DNA of 64,000 bases, taken from assembly GCF_900106015.1 (NCBI RefSeq), contig NZ_LT629797.1, forward strand, positions 186,001-250,000, in the 5' to 3' direction. Positions 41,482 through 52,724 of this stretch are shown piece by piece (position 1 is the first letter of the stretch; the number at the start of each line of letters is the position of its first letter). The translations under genes and the position numbers were made by a program. The notes beneath the pieces are model-generated. The model worked only from the letters and a program-made list of their open reading frames with translations. It had not been told where the DNA came from and made no database searches. The stretch is from Pseudomonas sihuiensis (GTDB taxonomy: Bacteria > Pseudomonadota > Gammaproteobacteria > Pseudomonadales > Pseudomonadaceae).

Positions 41482-42171
41482 ATGACCGACGATCGCATCA
41501 AGCTCGAAGCCAGCTGGAAACACGCGCTGCGTGAGGAGTTCGACAAGCCTTACATGAGCGAGCTGCGTGCGTTCCTGCAGGCGGAGAAGGCGGCCGGCAA
41601 GGAAATCTATCCGCCGGGCCCACTGATCTTCAATGCGCTCAACTCCACGCCGCTGGATCAGGTCAAGGTAGTGATCATCGGCCAGGACCCGTACCACGGC
41701 CCCGGTCAGGCACACGGCCTGTGCTTCTCGGTGCAGCCGGGCGTGCAGACGCCGCCGTCGCTGGTGAATATCTACAAAGAGCTCAAGCGCGACCTCAATA
41801 TCGACATCCCCGCGCACGGCTACCTGCAGAGCTGGGCCGATCAGGGCGTGCTGCTGCTCAACACCTCGCTGACGGTAGAGCGCGCCAACGCCGGCTCGCA
41901 CGCGGGCAAGGGCTGGCAGTTGTTTACCGATCGGGTGATCGAAGTGGTCAGCGAGCATCAGCCCAAACTGGTGTTCCTGCTCTGGGGCAGCCACGCGCAG
42001 AGCAAACAGCGCCTGATCGACCCGACCAAGCACCTGGTGCTGCGTTCACCGCATCCATCGCCGCTGTCGGCGCATCGCGGTTTCATCGGCAATGGCCATT
42101 TCAGTCGCTGCAACCAGTTCCTCAGCCAGAACGGCATGACGCCCATCGACTGGCGCTTACCGGCGCTCTAA
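41482..42171 (+). CDS. ung: Uracil-DNA glycosylase
   Basis: 229 residues from the ATG at 41482. Family 1 motifs: water-activating [18 protein letters not shown] (Asp69 region), the loop [11 protein letters not shown], and [11 protein letters not shown] with the catalytic His near residue 191. It removes uracil from DNA to begin base excision repair. Full-length. It is convergent with the lipoprotein gene. Confidence 0.96.
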   Translation: MTDDRIKLEASWKHALREEFDKPYMSELRAFLQAEKAAGKEIYPPGPLIFNALNSTPLDQVKVVIIGQDPYHGPGQAHGLCFSVQPGVQTPPSLVNIYKELKRDLNIDIPAHGYLQSWADQGVLLLNTSLTVERANAGSHAGKGWQLFTDRVIEVVSEHQPKLVFLLWGSHAQSKQRLIDPTKHLVLRSPHPSPLSAHRGFIGNGHFSRCNQFLSQNGMTPIDWRLPAL

Positions 42172-42190
42172 GCCCGCTTCCGAGGCCTGC

Positions 42191-43051
42191 TTAGCGCCGT
42201 GCAACTGCCTGATCAGCCGTGCACTGCTGCGCGGCCAGGTCGGCATGCAGGCTTTGCAAGCGTTTGTCGGCTCGTTCCATCTGTTTTGAGTCAGCCTGGG
42301 CAACCAGGTCGACGATCATCTCGGCCATGGCCTGGCGATTCTTCTGGTAGCTGATCCGGTAGGCGCTGGTGTAGAAGCGCTCGCGTTGTTGCAGCAGGGC
42401 AGTCATGCGCGCAGCGAAATCGTCGCCACGGCGTACTTCCAACGCCTCACGCAGGGCCTGCTGCCAGGCCATGCGGTTTTCCAGCCAGACCTGGTTTTGT
42501 TCGCCCAGGCCCTGTGCCCAGCTCTGCACCCGCTCGCGCTGCTCGGCGTTCAGGGTGCCGAACCAGGGTTGCAGGCGCTCCTCCATGCGCTCGGCACGCC
42601 GGCTGACCTGCTCCTGCACCGGCGGCTCGAGAAACTCTTCACGCAGCTTGGCGTTCTGCTCGTCCATTGCCGCCAATAGCTGATCGACCTGACGCGGACT
42701 GAGGCCACGCAGCAGCTCGATGGTGCTGGGGGTTATTTCCACGGCGATGCGCTGCATGGCCTGTTCGAAGTCGGCCAATTGGCTGGCCATCAGCTCGCTG
42801 TCACGGCTGCTCAGCGCCTGCTGACTGCGTTGCAGCCAGTCGAGATAACGCGGCAGCTCGACGCTGCAATGCCAGGCCAGGTGCTCCTGCAGCTGAGGTT
42901 TGAGCCAGGCGCTCTGCTCGCTGGTCAGCGCCACGTAGTCGCCCAGCTTCCACGGGATAAGCCAGTCGAGGTTGCGATAGGCCAGGCCGACACGGCTGCA
43001 GGCGCCCAGCAGCAGGGTGATGGCCAGTAGCAGGAGCAAAGGCTTGCGCAT
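42191..43051 (-). CDS. DUF6279-type lipoprotein
   Basis: 286 residues from the ATG at 43051. MRKPLLLLLAITLLLGAC gives a lipobox with Cys18. The mature part is helical and charged, with the conserved opening RVGLAYRNLDWLIPWKLGDYVALT and many Gln/Arg/Glu residues. This fits the DUF6279 family of Pseudomonas lipoproteins, function unknown. It should sit in the envelope. The stop is close to that of ung, which is convergent. Confidence 0.8.
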   Translation of the reverse strand: MRKPLLLLLAITLLLGACSRVGLAYRNLDWLIPWKLGDYVALTSEQSAWLKPQLQEHLAWHCSVELPRYLDWLQRSQQALSSRDSELMASQLADFEQAMQRIAVEITPSTIELLRGLSPRQVDQLLAAMDEQNAKLREEFLEPPVQEQVSRRAERMEERLQPWFGTLNAEQRERVQSWAQGLGEQNQVWLENRMAWQQALREALEVRRGDDFAARMTALLQQRERFYTSAYRISYQKNRQAMAEMIVDLVAQADSKQMERADKRLQSLHADLAAQQCTADQAVARR

Positions 43052-43136
43052 GATCGGGGCTCGTGAGGGCAGAGTTGTTGAGACTAATACTCGTCGAGGC
43101 TGACGCAAGAGGGCGGAAATATTCGCTTATGACTTC

Positions 43137-43443
43137 GCTGGTCCCCTTCAGGAGGCCGAGTGGAGGTGTTGCGTAGGGGAGCGAGCCGCATGGATGCGGC
43201 GAGAGGCTTAAAGGGCCAGGGATGGCCCTTGTAAGCCGGCCCCGGAGCAACGCCGGAGCGAGGGAAGTTTCGCGTAGCGAAACCCGGATGTCGGGGTGCC
43301 CTTCTTTGGCACACCTTTCTTGGGCAAGCAAGAAAGGTGTGGCGCCCGTAAGGGGCGCAACCTAAACGCTCAGTGGACTCGGTAATGGATAGTGCCAAGT
43401 CAGTAAGCAATACGCACACAAACTCACTAGTCCAGTGTCAAAC
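43137..43443 (+). repeat. Long dispersed repeat, copy A
   Basis: It starts CCCCTTCAGGAGGCCGAGTGGA, includes GGGCCAGGGATGGCCC (43219-43234), the inverted pair around TTTCTTGGGCAAGCAAGAAA and the stretch GGCGCCCGTAAGGGGCGCAA. Copy C at 50444-50765 has the same layout in the same direction; copy B at 49926-50345 is an inverted, interrupted version. The 458-base gap 43052-43509 has no gene. Confidence 0.8.
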
Positions 43444-43466
43444 GCATCCAAATAGGAATAACCAAT

Positions 43467-43492
43467 AAAAAACCGCCCCGAAGGGCGGTTTC
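43467..43492 (-). terminator. Rho-independent terminator of the bra operon
   Basis: On the minus strand AAACCGCCC, TTCG loop, GGGCGGTTT followed by TTTTATT, 20-45 bases after braG. Confidence 0.85.
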
Positions 43493-43509
43493 CATGTCGC
43501 AGGTTGCGC

Positions 43510-44211
43510 TTAGCCGCCGAGGTAGGCGTCGCGTACCTTGGGGTCGTTGAGCAGCTCTTCACCGCTGCCGCGCATGACAATGTGGCCGTTCTCCAGCACG
43601 TAGCCGCGATCAGCCAGCTTCAGCGCCTGGTTGGCGTTCTGCTCGACCAGGAACACGGTCACGCCGTCTTTGCGCAGTTGCTCGATGATGTCGAAGATCT
43701 GCTGGATGATGATCGGCGCCAGACCCAGCGACGGCTCGTCGAGCAGCAGCAGGTTGGGCTTGCTCATCAAGGCACGACCGATGGCGAGCATCTGCTGCTC
43801 GCCGCCGCTCATGGTGCCGGCACGCTGGGCGAAGCGCTCCCTCAGGCGCGGGAACAGGTGCAGGACCTTGTCCAGTTGCTCCTGATTGTCCGCCTTGCCC
43901 CCGAAGAAGCCGCCCATGGCCAGGTTTTCCTCGACGGTCAGGCGGGCGAACACGCGACGGCCTTCCGGCACGATGGCGATGCTCTTGCGCATGATCTCCG
44001 GGGTATCCATGCCCACCAGCTCTTCACCCAAGTAGCGGATGCTGCCGCTGGTGGCGCGCGGGTTGCCGCACAGGGTCATGAGCAGGGTCGACTTGCCGGC
44101 ACCGTTGGCGCCGATCAGGGTGACGATCTCGCCTTTCTGCACTTCGATGCTGACGTCGTGCAGGGCCTGGATCTTGCCGTAGAAGGTTGAGACGTTGTTG
44201 AAGCTCAGCAT
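43510..44211 (-). CDS. braG: Branched-chain amino acid ABC transporter ATPase (LivF/BraG)
   Basis: 233 residues. Walker A GANGAGKST (about 33-41), Q-loop IVPEGRRVFARLTVEEN, signature MSGGEQQMLAIGRAL, Walker B LLLLDEPSLGLAP and switch LVEQNANQALKLAD. It is the second ATPase of the high-affinity leucine/isoleucine/valine importer. Three bases separate it from braF. It is the last gene of the operon, followed by a terminator. Confidence 0.95.
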   Translation of the reverse strand: MLSFNNVSTFYGKIQALHDVSIEVQKGEIVTLIGANGAGKSTLLMTLCGNPRATSGSIRYLGEELVGMDTPEIMRKSIAIVPEGRRVFARLTVEENLAMGGFFGGKADNQEQLDKVLHLFPRLRERFAQRAGTMSGGEQQMLAIGRALMSKPNLLLLDEPSLGLAPIIIQQIFDIIEQLRKDGVTVFLVEQNANQALKLADRGYVLENGHIVMRGSGEELLNDPKVRDAYLGG

Positions 44212-44214
44212 GGA

Positions 44215-44978
44215 TTACGCCTCCCCCAGATAGGCTTTGATCACGTCCGGGTTGTTGCGGATGTCGTCCGGCGTGCCGTCGGCCAGGGGAGTGCCCTGGT
44301 TGATCACGTAGATGTGGTCGGAAATGCTCATCACCAGCTTCATGTCGTGCTCGATCAGCAGCACGGTGACATTGTGTTCGTCACGCAGCACGCTGATCAG
44401 GGCTTTCAGGTCTTCGGTTTCACGCGGGTTGAGACCGGCGGCCGGCTCGTCGAGCATAAGGATGCTCGGGCGCGTCATCATGCAGCGGGCGATTTCCAGG
44501 CGACGCTGCTGACCATAGGCCAGGGTACCGGCGCTACGGTTGGCGAAGTCCACCAGGTCGACCTGTTCCAGCCAGTGGGCGGCGTAGTCCATGGCCTCGC
44601 GCTCGCTGCGGCGGAACGCCGAGGTCTTGAACAGACCCGCCAGGTAGCTGGTGTTGAGATGGCGATGCTGGGCGATCAGCAGGTTTTCCACCGCCGTCAT
44701 GTCCTTGAACAGACGCACGTTCTGGAAGGTGCGTACCACGCCCTTGCGGGCGATCTTGTGGCCTGGCAGGCCTTCGATCGCCTCGCCGTTCAGGCGGATG
44801 CTGCCGGAGCTCGGCTGATAGAAACCGGTCAGGCAGTTGAAGACGGTGGTCTTGCCGGCGCCGTTCGGGCCGATCATCGAGACCACCTGCTTTTCCTTGA
44901 CGTTCAGGCCCACCCCGTTGACGGCCAGCAGGCCGCCGAAACGCATGGACAGGCCGCTTACTTCGAGAATCGTGCGGC

Positions 44979-44982
<4 letters not shown>
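44215..44982 (-). CDS. braF: Branched-chain amino acid ABC transporter ATPase (LivG/BraF)
   Basis: 255 residues. Walker [19 protein letters not shown] (about 36-53), signature [15 protein letters not shown], Walker [14 protein letters not shown] and switch [17 protein letters not shown]. The LivG-type C-terminus ends [17 protein letters not shown]. The start overlaps the braE stop. It pairs with BraG to drive uptake. Confidence 0.95.
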
Positions 44983-47158
<2,176 letters not shown>

Positions 47159-47225
47159 TGCCTAACTCCTGGGCGCTTGCGTAAAGCGGCGCTTGTGGCG
47201 CAGCGCGAGGCCGGAATTCTTCTAA

Positions 47226-47262
47226 TAAACAAAGCCCACTGCTCGCGCAGTGGGCTTTGGCT
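47226..47262 (-). terminator. Hairpin between braC and braD, partial terminator
   Basis: Minus strand AAAGCCCACTGC, CGCG-type loop, GCAGTGGGCTTT then GTTTATT. It probably lowers expression of the membrane genes relative to the binding protein. Confidence 0.75.
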
Positions 47263-47274
47263 CAGACAGGAAGC

Positions 47275-48396
47275 TTACTTGGCTTCGGACTTGGTGCCGT
47301 CCTGGTGCCACTCGTACACCACGAAGCTGAAGTCCTTCAGGTCACCCTTCTCATCGAAGCCCAGGGTGCCGGTGGGGGTGTCGAAGCTGTTGGCGCGCAG
47401 GGCAGCCGCTACCTTGGCGGTATCGGTATCGCCGGCTTTCTCGATGCCTTCGGCGATGACCTGAACGGCAGCGTAGGCCGGGAACACGAACGGACCGCTC
47501 GGGTCTTCGTTCTTGGCCTTGAAGGCCTCGACCAGCGCCTGGTTCTTCGGATCCTGGTCGAAGGACTTCGGCAGGGTGACCAGCAGGCCTTCGGAAGCCG
47601 GGCCGGCGATGGCCGAGATTTCCTTGTTACCCACGCCTTCCGGGCCCATGAACTTGACGTTCAGGCCACGCTCTTTGGTCTGGCGCAGCAGCAGGCCCAG
47701 CTCCGGGTGGTAGCCGCCGTAGTAGACGAAGTCGACGCCAGCCTGGTTGAGCTTGGCGATCAGCGCGGAGAAGTCCTTGTCGCCGGCGTTGATGCCTTCG
47801 AACAGGGAAACCTTGACGCCTTTGCCTTCCAGGGTCTGCTTGACCGCGGTGGCGATACCTTCGCCGTACTGCTGCTTGTCGTGGATGACAGCAACGTTCT
47901 TCGGCTTGATGTGGTCGGCGATGAAGTTACCGGCGGTCGGGCCTTGCAGGCTGTCCAGACCGATGGTGCGGAAGACCAGCTCATAGCCACGAGCAGTGAT
48001 GTCCGGGCTGGTGGAAGCCGCGGTGATCATCAGGATGCCTTCGTCTTCGTAGATGTCGGAAGCCGGCTGAGTGGAGCTGGAGCACAGGTGGCCAACCACG
48101 AACTTGACGCCGTCGTTGACGATCTTGTTGGCAACGGCAACGGCTTGTTTCGGATCGCACGCGTCGTCGTAGACCACGCCTTCGAGCTGGGCGCCGTTGA
48201 CGCCGCCGGCCTTGTTGATCTGTTCGATGGCCATTTTGGCGCCGATGAATTGCATCTCGCCGTACTGAGCAACGGCACCGGTCACCGGACCGGCCAGACC
48301 GATCTTGATGTTGTCGGCCGCCATCGAATAGCTGGCCGCCCCCGCCAGTGCCATTGCCGCGAACAGCTTGGAAATCTGCTTAGTAGCCTTGTTCAT
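47275..48396 (-). CDS. braC: Branched-chain amino acid-binding protein (BraC/LivJ)
   Basis: 373 residues. Signal peptide about residues 1-26 (ISKLFAAMALAGAASYSMAA). Mature start DNIKIGLAGPVTGAVAQYGE, then AIEQINKAGGVNGAQLEGVVYDDACDPKQAV with the disulphide Cys, and VVGHLCSSSTQPASDIYEDEG. It is the periplasmic receptor for leucine, isoleucine, valine and perhaps alanine. First gene of braCDEFG; its leader is the 295-base gap upstream. Confidence 0.96.
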   Translation of the reverse strand: MNKATKQISKLFAAMALAGAASYSMAADNIKIGLAGPVTGAVAQYGEMQFIGAKMAIEQINKAGGVNGAQLEGVVYDDACDPKQAVAVANKIVNDGVKFVVGHLCSSSTQPASDIYEDEGILMITAASTSPDITARGYELVFRTIGLDSLQGPTAGNFIADHIKPKNVAVIHDKQQYGEGIATAVKQTLEGKGVKVSLFEGINAGDKDFSALIAKLNQAGVDFVYYGGYHPELGLLLRQTKERGLNVKFMGPEGVGNKEISAIAGPASEGLLVTLPKSFDQDPKNQALVEAFKAKNEDPSGPFVFPAYAAVQVIAEGIEKAGDTDTAKVAAALRANSFDTPTGTLGFDEKGDLKDFSFVVYEWHQDGTKSEAK

Positions 48397-48691
48397 GAGT
48401 GCTCCACTCTTGTGTTTTTCGTTGTTGTAGTTCTTGCGGCCGAAGCTGCAGAACCGGGTCTGTTACCCCGGTAATGCCTCCGGCAACTGTACCGGAACAG
48501 TGTAGAGCGCGGATTTGCGCCTTGAAAAGCCGGCAGCTGGAGGCGAAACGTGGGGTTGTCGCTAAATTGCAAGGAATGTATAGAAAAACGGCGTGGCCTG
48601 GGTCGGCTGGCGAGCGTCGCGCGGTTGCCAGGGCAGTTGCCGACGCTATCATTGCGCGCCTGCATTCAAAGCCATCGACACGGGACACACC

Positions 48692-49009
48692 ATGACGGAT
48701 CAATCTAGCACCCTCTATGCCAAGCTGCTCGGTGAGACAGCGCCGATTCGTTGGCAGGAACTGCAGCCGTTCTTCGCTCGCGGTGCGCTACTCTGGGTCG
48801 AGGGTAGTCAGGATCTGGTGGCGGTCGCGCAGGCTGTGGCCGAGAACGATCAGGCTCGAGTCGCGCAATGGATGAACCAAGGCCTGCTGTGCAAGCTCGA
48901 AGATTCACGTGCCGAAGATTTGCTCTCGCGTGACCCGCAGTTGTGGGCAGTCGTGGTCGCCCCCTGGGTGCTGGTACAGGAAAGGGCAGGGGATTCGACC
49001 CTGCACTGA
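48692..49009 (+). CDS. DUF2288 family protein
   Basis: 105 residues from the ATG at 48692. The N-terminus MTDQSSTLYAKLLGETAPIRW and then ELQPFFARGALLWVEGSQDL match DUF2288, a small cytoplasmic family in proteobacteria. Its helical pattern has Trp in WMNQGLLCKLEDS. Function unknown. It is divergent from braC and followed about 95 bases later by the DUF5064-like gene. Confidence 0.8.
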   Translation: MTDQSSTLYAKLLGETAPIRWQELQPFFARGALLWVEGSQDLVAVAQAVAENDQARVAQWMNQGLLCKLEDSRAEDLLSRDPQLWAVVVAPWVLVQERAGDSTLH

Positions 49010-49104
49010 AATGGCGCGCTGCAGGGCTGTGAGCAGCGAGCTAGACTCTTCGCACGCTCCCGTCAGGGAGGTTCTCGCAGCGCCACGGTAAAGGAGTGAG
49101 CCCC

Positions 49105-49476
49105 ATGTTCGAACCTGGTCACCTGCATCGCAGCAATCCGCCTGGCCTGGGCGGGCAACCCGGTTACAGCATCGATTTCTACTATGAGGTGCGCGAGGAT
49201 TCGCAAGAAGGGCCCATGCTGCATGGGCGTCTGGTGGGCGAGATCGACGGCAAGGCCTTCGAGGAAGCCTTCGAGATGCATCGTGATACTGCGTTCAATT
49301 TCGCCAGCGTGATCTCCCGCCTGTTGGCCAAGCATGGCCTGCCGCCCAACCATAGCCCGATCATGCGGGCGCATGCCGAATACGATGCGATCTTCGAGGA
49401 CATTCGCGCCAGGCTGCACGCCAAGCCGGGTGAAGCGGTGGACCTCGATCACCTGGAGCGCGACGGTCTGACGTGA
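49105..49476 (+). CDS. DUF5064-like small conserved protein
   Basis: 123 residues from the ATG at 49105, AAGGAG nine bases upstream. MFEPGHLHRSNPPGL, then YSIDFYYEVREDSQEGPMLHG and FEMHRDTAFNFASVISRLLAKHGL. The opening and the HRDTAFNF block look like the DUF5064 family of Pseudomonas. No signal peptide. Function unknown. A strong terminator follows. Confidence 0.7.
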   Translation: MFEPGHLHRSNPPGLGGQPGYSIDFYYEVREDSQEGPMLHGRLVGEIDGKAFEEAFEMHRDTAFNFASVISRLLAKHGLPPNHSPIMRAHAEYDAIFEDIRARLHAKPGEAVDLDHLERDGLT

Positions 49477-49496
49477 CCCCTGGCTGTTCGAGGACG

Positions 49497-49530
49497 AAAA
49501 AAAACCGGATTCCAGGATCCGGTTTTTCAT
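49497..49530. terminator. Bidirectional Rho-independent terminator
   Basis: AAAAAAAACCGGATTCCAGGATCCGGTTTTTC: an AT-flanked stem usable from both sides, between the DUF5064-like gene and bfd, which converge. Confidence 0.88.
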
Positions 49531-49543
49531 TCTCGGTTGTGTG

Positions 49544-49762
49544 TCAGGCCGCGACGAAACCTGCAGGGTAGGCCAGCGAGGCTTGGCTGCTCTGCACTTC
49601 GGCGATGGTTTCGCGCACGACCTGCTTGGCCAGGCAAGCGCACTTGCCGCACTGGCTGGCGATGCCGAGCGTGCCGCGCACTTCACGGTAGCTGCAGCAG
49701 CCCTCGTAGACCGCATCGCGGATTTGAGTATCGGTGACACCTTCACAGAGGCAGACGTACAT
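49544..49762 (-). CDS. bfd: Bacterioferritin-associated ferredoxin
   Basis: 72 residues from the ATG at 49762 (MYVCLCEGVTD), which fits the family start better than a TTG two codons earlier. Cys4, Cys6, Cys38 and Cys41 bind the [2Fe-2S] cluster. Bfd gives electrons to bacterioferritin to release stored iron. A Fur-box-like sequence lies upstream, which fits iron-starvation induction. Confidence 0.95.
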   Translation of the reverse strand: MYVCLCEGVTDTQIRDAVYEGCCSYREVRGTLGIASQCGKCACLAKQVVRETIAEVQSSQASLAYPAGFVAA

Positions 49763-49799
49763 AAGCAAGGCTCGTCTTGGTGGTTCTGTTCGATGGATC

Positions 49800-49830
49800 G
49801 GATACTAATGTTAATGAGAATGCTTGTCAA
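49800..49830 (-). promoter_or_regulatory. Putative Fur box of bfd
   Basis: GATACTAATGTTAATGAGAATGC on the plus strand contains overlapping NAT(A/T)AT-like hexamers close to the Fur consensus, 38-70 bases before the bfd start. Confidence 0.6.
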
Positions 49831-49925
49831 AGATCGATTGCGAATGCTCGCAGTGTCTGACGAACGGTTCAGCTTTCGGCGGGGGCGGTTAGAAAAGGTC
49901 TTTGCGTTTTCGCGGGGAGGATACG

Positions 49926-50345
49926 TTTGACACCGGACTGGCAAGTTTGTGTGCGTATTGCTCACGGGCTTAGCACTATCCATTACCGAGTCCACTGAGC
50001 GTTTGGGTTGCGCCCCTTACGGGCGCCACACCTTGATTCGCTGCGCTCGCCCTTCGGGCCAGCCTGCGGCTGTTACTCCGCTGCGCTGCGTCTCTTTGCT
50101 TGCCCAAGAAAGGTGTGCCAAAGAAGGGCACCCGGCATTTTAATTCCAGTCAGTTAAGCGTCGATGCTGCGAATGGGTAGGAGTGGCGCCCCGCCGCGAA
50201 CTAAGTCGATGCGCAATTGAAAAGCTTCGCCCCGAGGCGGGGCTCCTACAAAGGGCTGCTTTGGCAACCTGATCTGATCGGCATTACCCTGCCTCCGGGT
50301 TTTGCTGCGCGAAACTCCCCACGCCCCGATGCTGCTCCGGGGGCC
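49926..50345 (-). repeat. Long dispersed repeat, copy B (inverted, interrupted)
   Basis: The segment from CGTTTGACACCGGACTGG to the AAGAAAGGTGTGCCAAAGAAGGGCACCC region (49926-50131) is the reverse complement of 43310-43443 in copy A, with about 60 extra bases near 50030-50090. A GGCGCCCCGCCGCG / CGAGGCGGGGCTCCTAC REP-type unit (about 50175-50252) interrupts it, and homology resumes at 50290-50345. Confidence 0.7.
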
Positions 50346-50443
50346 GGGGCGCGAGCTTGCATAATCTTTGCGGAATTGAAATTGGCGGTGTCTGGCCTTT
50401 GCCTTTGCTCTTCAACTGCGATCTCACAGACGACGCTCAAATC

Positions 50444-50765
50444 CCCTTCAGGAGGCCGAGTGGAATCGCCACGTAAGGGGTTGAGCGACATGGATGTCGC
50501 AAGAGCCACGATGGGCCAGGGAATGGCCCTTCGTGGCGGGCCCCGGGAGTGGTGATGGAGCGAGGGAACCCCGGCGCAGCAGGGCGGGGCGCCTAGCCCG
50601 GATGGTGGGGTGCCCTTCTCTTTGGTTACTTTCTCTTGGGCAAGCAAGAGAAAGTGACTCGCCCGTGAGGGGCGAAACCAAGACGAAAGATCGACACGCT
50701 AATGATCTTGGCCCAGAGATAAATAGCGCTGCACGCAGAACACACAAACTTGCCAGTCCGGTGCC
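50444..50765 (+). repeat. Long dispersed repeat, copy C
   Basis: It has the same start as copy A (CCCCTTCAGGAGGCCGAGTGGA), then GGGCCAGGGAATGGCCC, CCCGGATGGTGGGGTGCCCTTC and the TTTCTCTTGGGCAAGCAAGAGAAA hairpin. With copy B it fills most of the 1.09 kb gap 49763-50853, in which I see no gene. Confidence 0.75.
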
Positions 50766-50799
50766 AATCTGTACTTGTCCCAAAATTATGCGAAGAGCC

Positions 50800-50828
50800 T
50801 AAAAAACCGGCGGACGCCGGTTTTTTCA
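50800..50828 (-). terminator. Rho-independent terminator of rnt
   Basis: AAAAAACCGGCGGACGCCGGTTTTTTC, a strong stem with T-runs on both strands, 25 bases after the rnt stop. Confidence 0.88.
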
Positions 50829-50853
50829 TGGGGTTCGATCGCCGCGCAGAGGC

Positions 50854-51528
50854 TCACTGATCGAACTCGTCCCAACCACCCATTTCCTTCCAGCGATTGA
50901 CGATGCCGCAGAACAGTTCGGCGGTCTTCTCGGTGTCGTAGCGTGCCGAGTGTGCTTCCTTGCCGTCGAACTCGATACCGGCAGTCTGGCAGGCCTTGGC
51001 CAGTACGGTCTGGCCGTAGGCGAGGCCGGCGAGGGTAGCGGTGTCGAAGCTGGAGAAAGGGTGGAAGGGGTTGCGCTTGATGCCGCAACGGGCCACCGCC
51101 GCATTGAGGAAGCCCAGGTCGAAACTACTGTTATGACCGACCAGGATCGCGCGCTTGCAGCCAGCTGATTTGATCGACTTGCGCAGGCCCTTGAAGATTT
51201 CGCCCAGGGCATGTTCTTCGCTCACTGCCATGCGCAGCGGGTGGTCGAGCTTGATGCCGGTGAATTCCAGCGCGGCTTGTTCGATGTTGGCGCCTGCGAA
51301 GGGTTCGATGCGGAAGAAGTGGGTGTGATCCGGATACAGAAAGCCGCTCTCGTCCATGGCGATGGTGGTCGCGGCGATTTCCAGCAGGGCATCGGTGGCG
51401 CAGTTGAAGCCGCCGGTCTCCACATCCACCACAACCGGCAGATAACCGCGAAAGCGCGCCGCCATGGGCGTGCGCGGGCCGGACGGCAGGCTGGGTTCGA
51501 GTTCGTCGTCGTAGTTGTCTTCGCTCAC
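50854..51528 (-). CDS. rnt: Ribonuclease T
   Basis: 224 residues from a GTG at 51528, overlapping the pyrC stop (GTGA); GGAGG lies seven bases upstream. DEDDh exonuclease: [11 protein letters not shown] (about 32-42), [13 protein letters not shown] (about 123-135) and catalytic [10 protein letters not shown] (about 190-199). It trims 3' ends of tRNA and other stable RNAs. Coupled with pyrC, as in P. aeruginosa. Confidence 0.95.
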   Translation of the reverse strand: MSEDNYDDELEPSLPSGPRTPMAARFRGYLPVVVDVETGGFNCATDALLEIAATTIAMDESGFLYPDHTHFFRIEPFAGANIEQAALEFTGIKLDHPLRMAVSEEHALGEIFKGLRKSIKSAGCKRAILVGHNSSFDLGFLNAAVARCGIKRNPFHPFSSFDTATLAGLAYGQTVLAKACQTAGIEFDGKEAHSARYDTEKTAELFCGIVNRWKEMGGWDEFDQ

Positions 51529-52571
51529 GCCTGAGCCTCCAGCAATTTCCAGCGCAGGGTTTCGCCGGCGCGCAGCGGTACCACGCTGTTGTCGCCCAGC
51601 GGCAGGGTGGCCGGCACGGTCCACTCCTCACGCACCAGGGTGATGCTGTCGCTGTTACGTGGCATGCCGTAGAAATCCGGGCCGTGGAAGCTGGCGAAGG
51701 CTTCCAGCTTGTCCAGCGCACCGCGCTGCTCGAAGGCCTCGGCGTACAACTCGATGGCCGCATAGGCGGTGTAACAGCCGGCGCAGCCGCAGGCGGCTTC
51801 CTTGGCGTGCTTGACGTGCGGTGCCGAGTCGGTGCCGAGGAAGAACTTGACGTTGCCGCTGGTGGCGGCGTCGAGCAGGGCTTCCTGGTGCACGTTGCGC
51901 TTGAGGATCGGCAGGCAATAGAAGTGCGGGCGAATGCCGCCAACCAGCATGTGGTTGCGGTTGTAGAGCAGGTGGTGCGCGGTGATGGTGGCGCCGACGT
52001 TGGCCGAGGCGGCCTCGACGAACTGCACCGCGTCGCGGGTGGTGATGTGCTCGAACACCACTTTCAGTGTGGGGAAGCGTTCGACCACGCGGGTCAGGTG
52101 CTCGTCGATGAAGGCTTTCTCACGGTCGAACACGTCGATCTCGGCGCGGGTCACTTCGCCATGCACCAGCAGCAGCATGCCGACCTCGGCCATGGCTTCC
52201 AGCGCCGGGAAGATCTTGTCGATGCTGGTCACGCCCGAGTCGGAGTTGGTGGTGGCGCCGGCCGGGTAGAGCTTGGCGGCATGCACGAAGCCACTGGCCT
52301 TGGCCGCGCGCACATCCTCGGGGCTGGTGTTGTCGGTGAGGTACAGCACCATCAGCGGCTCGAAGCGGCTGCCTGCCGGGCGGGCCGCGAGAATGCGCTG
52401 GCGATAGGCGTCGGCTTCGGCGGCGTTGCGTACCGGCGGAACCAGGTTGGGCATGATGATGGCGCGGCCGAAGGTGCGCGCGGCATCGCCGACGGTGTGT
52501 GGCAGCACCGCGCCATCGCGCAGGTGAATGTGCCAGTCATCGGGACGCAGGAGAGTCAGGCGGTCGGACAT
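51525..52571 (-). CDS. pyrC: Dihydroorotase
   Basis: 348 residues from the ATG at 52571. Zinc ligands in [10 protein letters not shown] (His14, His16), the carboxylated Lys in [15 protein letters not shown] near residue 100, VHGEVT, EHITTRD and [10 protein letters not shown] near 250. It is the class II enzyme of pyrimidine synthesis, making dihydroorotate from carbamoyl aspartate. It is upstream of and overlaps rnt. Divergent from motY. Confidence 0.96.
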   Translation of the reverse strand: MSDRLTLLRPDDWHIHLRDGAVLPHTVGDAARTFGRAIIMPNLVPPVRNAAEADAYRQRILAARPAGSRFEPLMVLYLTDNTSPEDVRAAKASGFVHAAKLYPAGATTNSDSGVTSIDKIFPALEAMAEVGMLLLVHGEVTRAEIDVFDREKAFIDEHLTRVVERFPTLKVVFEHITTRDAVQFVEAASANVGATITAHHLLYNRNHMLVGGIRPHFYCLPILKRNVHQEALLDAATSGNVKFFLGTDSAPHVKHAKEAACGCAGCYTAYAAIELYAEAFEQRGALDKLEAFASFHGPDFYGMPRNSDSITLVREEWTVPATLPLGDNSVVPLRAGETLRWKLLEAQA

Positions 52572-52724
52572 GGAGGCTTCCAGGCGGGTAAAACGTGGCC
52601 GCATGTTAACTGAAAAGCGCCTGTTCGCGCTCGCGCCGACGCGACAATCGCACGTCGGGGGTCAAGTTTCCGTGCGCCTGACCGATACCCCTTGGGAATG
52701 CCGTGAACCGCCGTGGAGTCGACC